Positions 48,675 through 51,513 of a stretch of DNA of 51,513 nucleotides are shown piece after piece (position 1 is the first letter of the stretch; every line of letters starts with the position of its first letter). A model generated the notes under the pieces. The model ran no database searches, was not told where the DNA came from, and saw only the letters and a list, made by a program, of their open reading frames with translations. The DNA lies in assembly GCA_028715645.1 (NCBI GenBank), contig JAQURK010000005.1, positions 1 through 51,513 on the forward strand. Direction: 5' to 3'. The stretch is from Candidatus Omnitrophota bacterium. Lineage in GTDB: Bacteria > Omnitrophota > Gorgyraeia > JABMQH01. Made by a program: the position numbers and the translations under genes.

Positions 48675-48686
48675 TAAAGCTTCCCT

Positions 48687-49223
48687 TTATTTAGGGAGCG
48701 CGCTTTCGGGCGGCGCGGTCGTTCCCCTGTAGAGGATAGTTCCGTCCTGAGCAAGGAGTATGTTCGCGGGGATGCCCATTACGCCGTACTGATTGGCAAT
48801 TCTGTTTTCGGTATCGAGCAATACGGTATAGTTTATACCGTTCTGTTTGACAAATGAATCTACTTTTTTTTGGCTTTCACCGATATCGATGGCGACTATC
48901 TTATATCCCTTTGCCTCATATGAGGGCTTTAATTTTATCAGTTCAGGGACTTCTTCCCTGCAGTATGGGCACCAGGTGGCCCAAAAGACAAGGAGCGTCG
49001 CCTTGTTTGACTTCACCGTGTCGGAAAGACTCACTTTATTCCCGGCAAGATCGTCAAGCGTAAAATCAGGGGCCTTATCGCCTATGCCGAGGCCCTCCTT
49101 GGCGCAAGAAATATTTAAAAGTAAAAAGGTAAAAATAAAAAGTAAAAACCACAAGTTAAAATTAAAAAGTTTTGAGTTTTGAATTTTGGTTTCGCCTTTT
49201 GAGTTTTGACTTTTTAGTTTCAT
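48687..49223 (-). CDS. TlpA/ResA-like periplasmic thioredoxin
   Basis: A 178-residue protein when started at 49223. That ATG overlaps the upstream stop (ATGA) and has a GGAGGGG ribosome-binding site; longer readings upstream are not supported. Signal peptide with a possible weak lipobox (NISC, Cys40), then a thioredoxin fold of the AhpC/TSA-redoxin type with the active-site WCPYC (Cys85, Cys88), APDFTL and the cis-Pro loop MGIPANILL. Such proteins reduce disulfides, for example in cytochrome c maturation. The electron donor is very likely the CcdA/DsbD-like protein encoded just upstream. The signal peptide is made of heptamer repeats. Confidence 0.88.
   Translation of the reverse strand: MKLKSQNSKGETKIQNSKLFNFNLWFLLFIFTFLLLNISCAKEGLGIGDKAPDFTLDDLAGNKVSLSDTVKSNKATLLVFWATWCPYCREEVPELIKLKPSYEAKGYKIVAIDIGESQKKVDSFVKQNGINYTVLLDTENRIANQYGVMGIPANILLAQDGTILYRGTTAPPESALPK
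49121..49223 (-). repeat. Heptamer array forming a signal-peptide coding sequence (copy 3)
   Basis: About fourteen 7-bp units ending exactly at the ATG (49223), with A-rich then T-rich units on the coding strand and the same odd unit CCACAAG (49149-49155) as copies 1 and 2. The shared block around CCACAAG is read here in a different frame and still encodes hydrophobic residues. Confidence 0.9.
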
Positions 49224-49948
49224 ATAAGCCCCCTCCCCATTTGCACCAAGAAATACTCGCCGATAAATATCATTATCCATCCCATTGCCTTCTTTACCTT
49301 TTCGGTCCACCCACCCGCCTTTGGAAGCGCCGCCAGAATTCCGGCAAAAGTGCCTATAGCAATCAAAAGAAGGCCCATGCCCATGCTGAATGTAAAAAGA
49401 AGCGACATCCCGTATGCTACGTTATGGCGGGTTGCGACAAAGGCCAAAAGCGCTGCCAACACAGCAGCCGTGCACGGCCCTGCGACGAGCCCTGAGACAA
49501 GCCCCATTACATACATGGTAAAGAACCCCTTCCCTCCCGCTTTCGGCCTTATGCGGCCAAGGAAAGCCGGGAAGGTAAACGTAAATACATCCAACATGCT
49601 CAGGCCGAGCAGTATGAAAATATTCCCCAATAGAAAATTCACCCATGGGCTTGCGCTTAACTGCCCGAAAAGTCTTCCTGAGAGCGCGGCAAAGGCGCCT
49701 AAAACGGCGTAGGTAGTAGAAATACCTATTATGTAAATAAGCGAAAGAAAAAATCCGCGGCCCTTTGAATTGCCGGCCTTCGCGCCGACCAGAGCCACGG
49801 TAATTGGTATAATAGGATAAACGCAAGGCGTCAGGCTGACGCCTATTCCGCCTAAAAAAGCCACCGCATACGCAAGAACAGGCGATTGGGTAAGGTATAA
49901 ATTGATATTACTGAGAAAATGTCCCATTAGCAATTGAGCTTTATCCAT
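49220..49948 (-). CDS. CcdA/DsbD-type thiol-disulfide transmembrane protein
   Basis: A 242-residue protein with about six to seven membrane helices. Two cysteines in the family's conserved pseudo-symmetric motifs, SLTPCVYP (Cys42) and AGPCTAAV (Cys159), shuttle electrons from cytoplasmic thioredoxin to the periplasm. It lacks the soluble alpha and gamma domains of DsbD. The downstream thioredoxin gene overlaps by four bases. The start could also be the ATG at 49927, coupled to the upstream stop as TAATG; neither start has an ideal ribosome-binding site. Confidence 0.9.
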   Translation of the reverse strand: MDKAQLLMGHFLSNINLYLTQSPVLAYAVAFLGGIGVSLTPCVYPIIPITVALVGAKAGNSKGRGFFLSLIYIIGISTTYAVLGAFAALSGRLFGQLSASPWVNFLLGNIFILLGLSMLDVFTFTFPAFLGRIRPKAGGKGFFTMYVMGLVSGLVAGPCTAAVLAALLAFVATRHNVAYGMSLLFTFSMGMGLLLIAIGTFAGILAALPKAGGWTEKVKKAMGWIMIFIGEYFLVQMGRGLI

Positions 49949-51189
49949 TCCTTAACAATACCATGGCCCATTAAACGAAACAGCGCGTTTCTGAGGCGCA
50001 ATTTAAGAAGCAAATAAAATGTCCTGCGGATGGAATAAAATTTAACGTATGCCCTGACGATATTTAACTGAAGTTCCTTAGCTGATATTAACTTCGGGCT
50101 AAAAACAATATGCTGAGCGTCGTAAAGGCTCCAGTCTTTGGTAAAAATCCGCTTTTGCGCCTCCAGGTCTTCATAGACCTTTGTGCCCGGGAAAGGCGTC
50201 AGGATCGTCAACTGCATCGTGTCTATTTTCTGCTTGATAGCAAACTTTAAAGTTTCCCATATAGTTTTTTTATTATCATCCTCTCCGCCCAAAACAAACA
50301 TGCCGTGGATCGGTATTTTCTTTTTGTGAAAAGAGCGTATTGCTGTCACGATCTCTCCAACAGTCTGCTTCTTCTGATAGGCCGCAAGGGTCATGGGATT
50401 AACCGACTCAAAACCTACGCAGACGGCGTTGCATCCGGCCCGGGCCATCAGATTTAAAAGTTCTCTATCTTTGGTCACGTCGCAGCGCACCTGGCAAGCC
50501 CAGTGCCTTATTCTGTTTTTTAACATCAGGCCCAATAAAGCCTTTGTGCGTTTAGGATGGGCGGCAAAATTATCATCGCAAATGAATAATTGTTTTGTAT
50601 TTCTGGATTTCATTTCTTTGATAATATTCTCAGCGCTGCGGAAACGGTATTTCCGGCCAAACATCTTTGTGACAGAGCAAAAACTGCAATCAAAAGGGCA
50701 GCCTCTAGACGTAGAGATAGGCATAGCTAGAGGGGGTAACCGATAACCTTTGATCAATGAAAAGTCCGGATTCGGCAAAGCATCCAAATCCTCTACGGCC
50801 CTGCCTTGAACAACGGGTTCTACTCTTCTGCCTTCAACAACGTCGGCGATGACATGTTCGGCCTCACCCACCACAACTTGCCTTGCGTACTCCAGCGCTT
50901 CATGAGGCAGAAGGCTCGCGTGGACTCCGCCCATGATCACTTTTTCCTTAGGAAATCTTTTGGCTATTTCATAACCGCGTTTGGCTGTCGGGGTCAATAT
51001 AGAAATACCTATGAGATCTGCCTTTAAACTCGCGTAATCAGGCGCATGGATATTTTCGTTATATACCTCGACCTCATGGCCCCTATTTTTTAAAATAGTC
51101 CCCAGATAAACAGGGCCTAATAAAGGCATGGGTATTTTGCTATAGACATTCGCCTCGCAAGCGCGAGGCTCAATAAGTACTATTTTCAT
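49927..51189 (-). CDS. B12-binding-domain radical SAM protein
   Basis: A 420-residue protein. Residues 1-125 form a cobalamin-binding-like Rossmann domain (PLLGPVYLGTILKNRGHEVEVYNEN, IMGGVHASLLPHEAL) without a DxHxxG cobalt ligand. The radical SAM core has the cluster motif CPFDCSFC (Cys164, Cys168, Cys171) and a following HAMP-like GGED segment. This is the BchE/HpnP-type superfamily, covering C-methyltransferases and cyclases for lipids, pigments or antibiotics. The substrate is unknown. It heads a run with the CcdA-like, thioredoxin and rsmI genes. No clear ribosome-binding site is seen; a 4-copy 11-bp repeat lies directly before the ATG. Confidence 0.85.
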   Translation of the reverse strand: MKIVLIEPRACEANVYSKIPMPLLGPVYLGTILKNRGHEVEVYNENIHAPDYASLKADLIGISILTPTAKRGYEIAKRFPKEKVIMGGVHASLLPHEALEYARQVVVGEAEHVIADVVEGRRVEPVVQGRAVEDLDALPNPDFSLIKGYRLPPLAMPISTSRGCPFDCSFCSVTKMFGRKYRFRSAENIIKEMKSRNTKQLFICDDNFAAHPKRTKALLGLMLKNRIRHWACQVRCDVTKDRELLNLMARAGCNAVCVGFESVNPMTLAAYQKKQTVGEIVTAIRSFHKKKIPIHGMFVLGGEDDNKKTIWETLKFAIKQKIDTMQLTILTPFPGTKVYEDLEAQKRIFTKDWSLYDAQHIVFSPKLISAKELQLNIVRAYVKFYSIRRTFYLLLKLRLRNALFRLMGHGIVKEWIKLNC

Positions 51190-51190
51190 T

Positions 51191-51234
51191 TTTATTTACC
51201 CTTTATTTACCCTTTATTTACCCTTTATTTACCC
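51191..51234 (-). repeat. Four exact copies of an 11-bp tandem repeat
   Basis: Unit TTTATTTACCC (plus-strand spelling), four perfect copies, directly between tRNA-Glu and the start of the radical SAM gene. On the mRNA each copy reads GGGTAAATAAA, a purine-rich weak ribosome-binding-like sequence. Perfect short tandem repeats are prone to copy-number change. Confidence 0.97.
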
Positions 51235-51242
51235 TTAAAGAT

Positions 51243-51320
51243 TGGCGACCCCGACGAGATTCGAACTCGTGTCGCGTGCGTGAAAGGCACGTGTCCTGAA
51301 CCAGGCTGGACGACGGGGTC
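51243..51320 (-). tRNA. tRNA-Glu (anticodon TTC)
   Basis: The minus-strand sequence folds into a full cloverleaf. Acceptor stem GACCCCG/CGGGGTC, anticodon stem CGTGC/GCACG around loop CTTTCAC (anticodon TTC), and T-arm GTTCGAATC. The discriminator base G is followed by an encoded CCA (51245-51243). It lies 19 bases after gyrA in the same direction and is probably co-transcribed with it. Confidence 0.96.
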
Positions 51321-51339
51321 TTATTTAGTCGTTAGTTAA

Positions 51340-51513
51340 CTACTCTTCTTCCTCGGGTATGACCCGGGCAATTGACGAGATTTTATCCTGCGCCTCGAGT
51401 TTCATAAGACGCACGCCCTGGGTCGAGCGGCCGGTTGCCCTTATGTCTTTTATCGCGCAGCGGACGATCATCCCTTTTTCGGTAATAAGCATGAGTTCGT
51501 CCTTATCGGTTAC
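51340..51513 (-). CDS. gyrA: DNA gyrase subunit A, C-terminal end (5' part outside the window)
   Basis: The last 57 codons and stop of a GyrA/ParC-type protein. The segment GMIVR...DIRATGRSTQGVRLM is the conserved repeat of the GyrA C-terminal beta-pinwheel, and DKISSIARV followed by an acidic tail is typical of GyrA rather than ParC. The pinwheel wraps DNA for negative supercoiling. The gene continues beyond the right edge. Confidence 0.9.
   Translation of the reverse strand, partial: VTDKDELMLITEKGMIVRCAIKDIRATGRSTQGVRLMKLEAQDKISSIARVIPEEEE

Noticed and set aside
49224..49310. Longer start for the thioredoxin-like protein
   Set aside because: The extension overlaps the CcdA-like gene and places 29 polar residues before the signal peptide; the ATG at 49223 is coupled to the upstream stop and has a strong ribosome-binding site.
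51191..51234. CRISPR or attachment site at the tRNA-Glu 3' side
   Set aside because: Units are contiguous 11-mers without spacers, and no integrase or duplicated tRNA end is seen in the window.

Overview
The window looks like a chromosomal segment of a Gram-negative bacterium. It carries LptE and BamD (lipopolysaccharide and outer-membrane assembly), a TolC/RND efflux set and a type IV pilus/type II secretion-like apparatus. Gene style and family content (DUF4954, BamD without a lipobox, very compact overlapping operons) resemble candidate phyla of the Planctomycetota-Verrucomicrobiota-Omnitrophota neighbourhood. Omnitrophota is my best guess, by inference only. Almost every gene is on the minus strand; only rpsT and one HAD phosphatase are on the plus strand.

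Layout by increasing coordinate (transcription mostly runs leftwards). 1-4745: secA (5' part only), prfB with a programmed +1 frameshift, a compact alkylguanine methyltransferase, a short uvrC and murJ. 4778-5044: rpsT, divergent from murJ. 5033-7884: holA, lptE, bamD and a PilZ protein. 7918-23614: one tightly packed operon of 17 genes encoding PilB, PilC, PilM, PilN, PilO, PilP and five pilin-like proteins, interleaved with three histidine kinases, two stand-alone receivers, a Ser/Thr kinase and an FHA domain. One of its genes fuses a complete response-regulator receiver to a prepilin, so the receiver sits where the leader peptide should be. 23702-28509: an exported protein of unknown function, a HAD phosphatase, a DUF4954 left-handed beta-helix protein and nagB.

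28664-36868 holds six secreted or membrane-anchored proteins built from two shuffled modules: a GH18-like TIM barrel (three copies) and a CBM/CIA30-like beta-sandwich (five copies). This cluster has its own consensus promoter and directly follows an operon (36908-47807) of a ROK regulator, a zinc-ribbon protein, a TPR-TolC outer-membrane protein, a membrane-fusion protein and two RND pumps. 47982-51189 holds rsmI, a thioredoxin-like protein, a CcdA/DsbD membrane protein and a cobalamin-type radical SAM protein. tRNA-Glu(TTC) and the 3' end of gyrA close the window.

Two sequence-level themes cut across the genes. First, arrays of 7-bp repeats occur at about ten places. In at least six genes they form the coding sequence of the signal peptide or membrane-anchor region, and elsewhere they form a low-complexity linker or intergenic hairpins. 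Second, several genes with a near-consensus sigma70-type promoter (TTGACA, 17 bp, TATAAT-like) have a predicted start of transcription only 2-10 bases before the start codon and no Shine-Dalgarno sequence, which suggests leaderless or near-leaderless mRNAs. No gene-free stretch exceeds 300 bases; the longest is about 174 bases, upstream of the ROK gene. All functional statements rest on motif recognition by eye; no database search was run.
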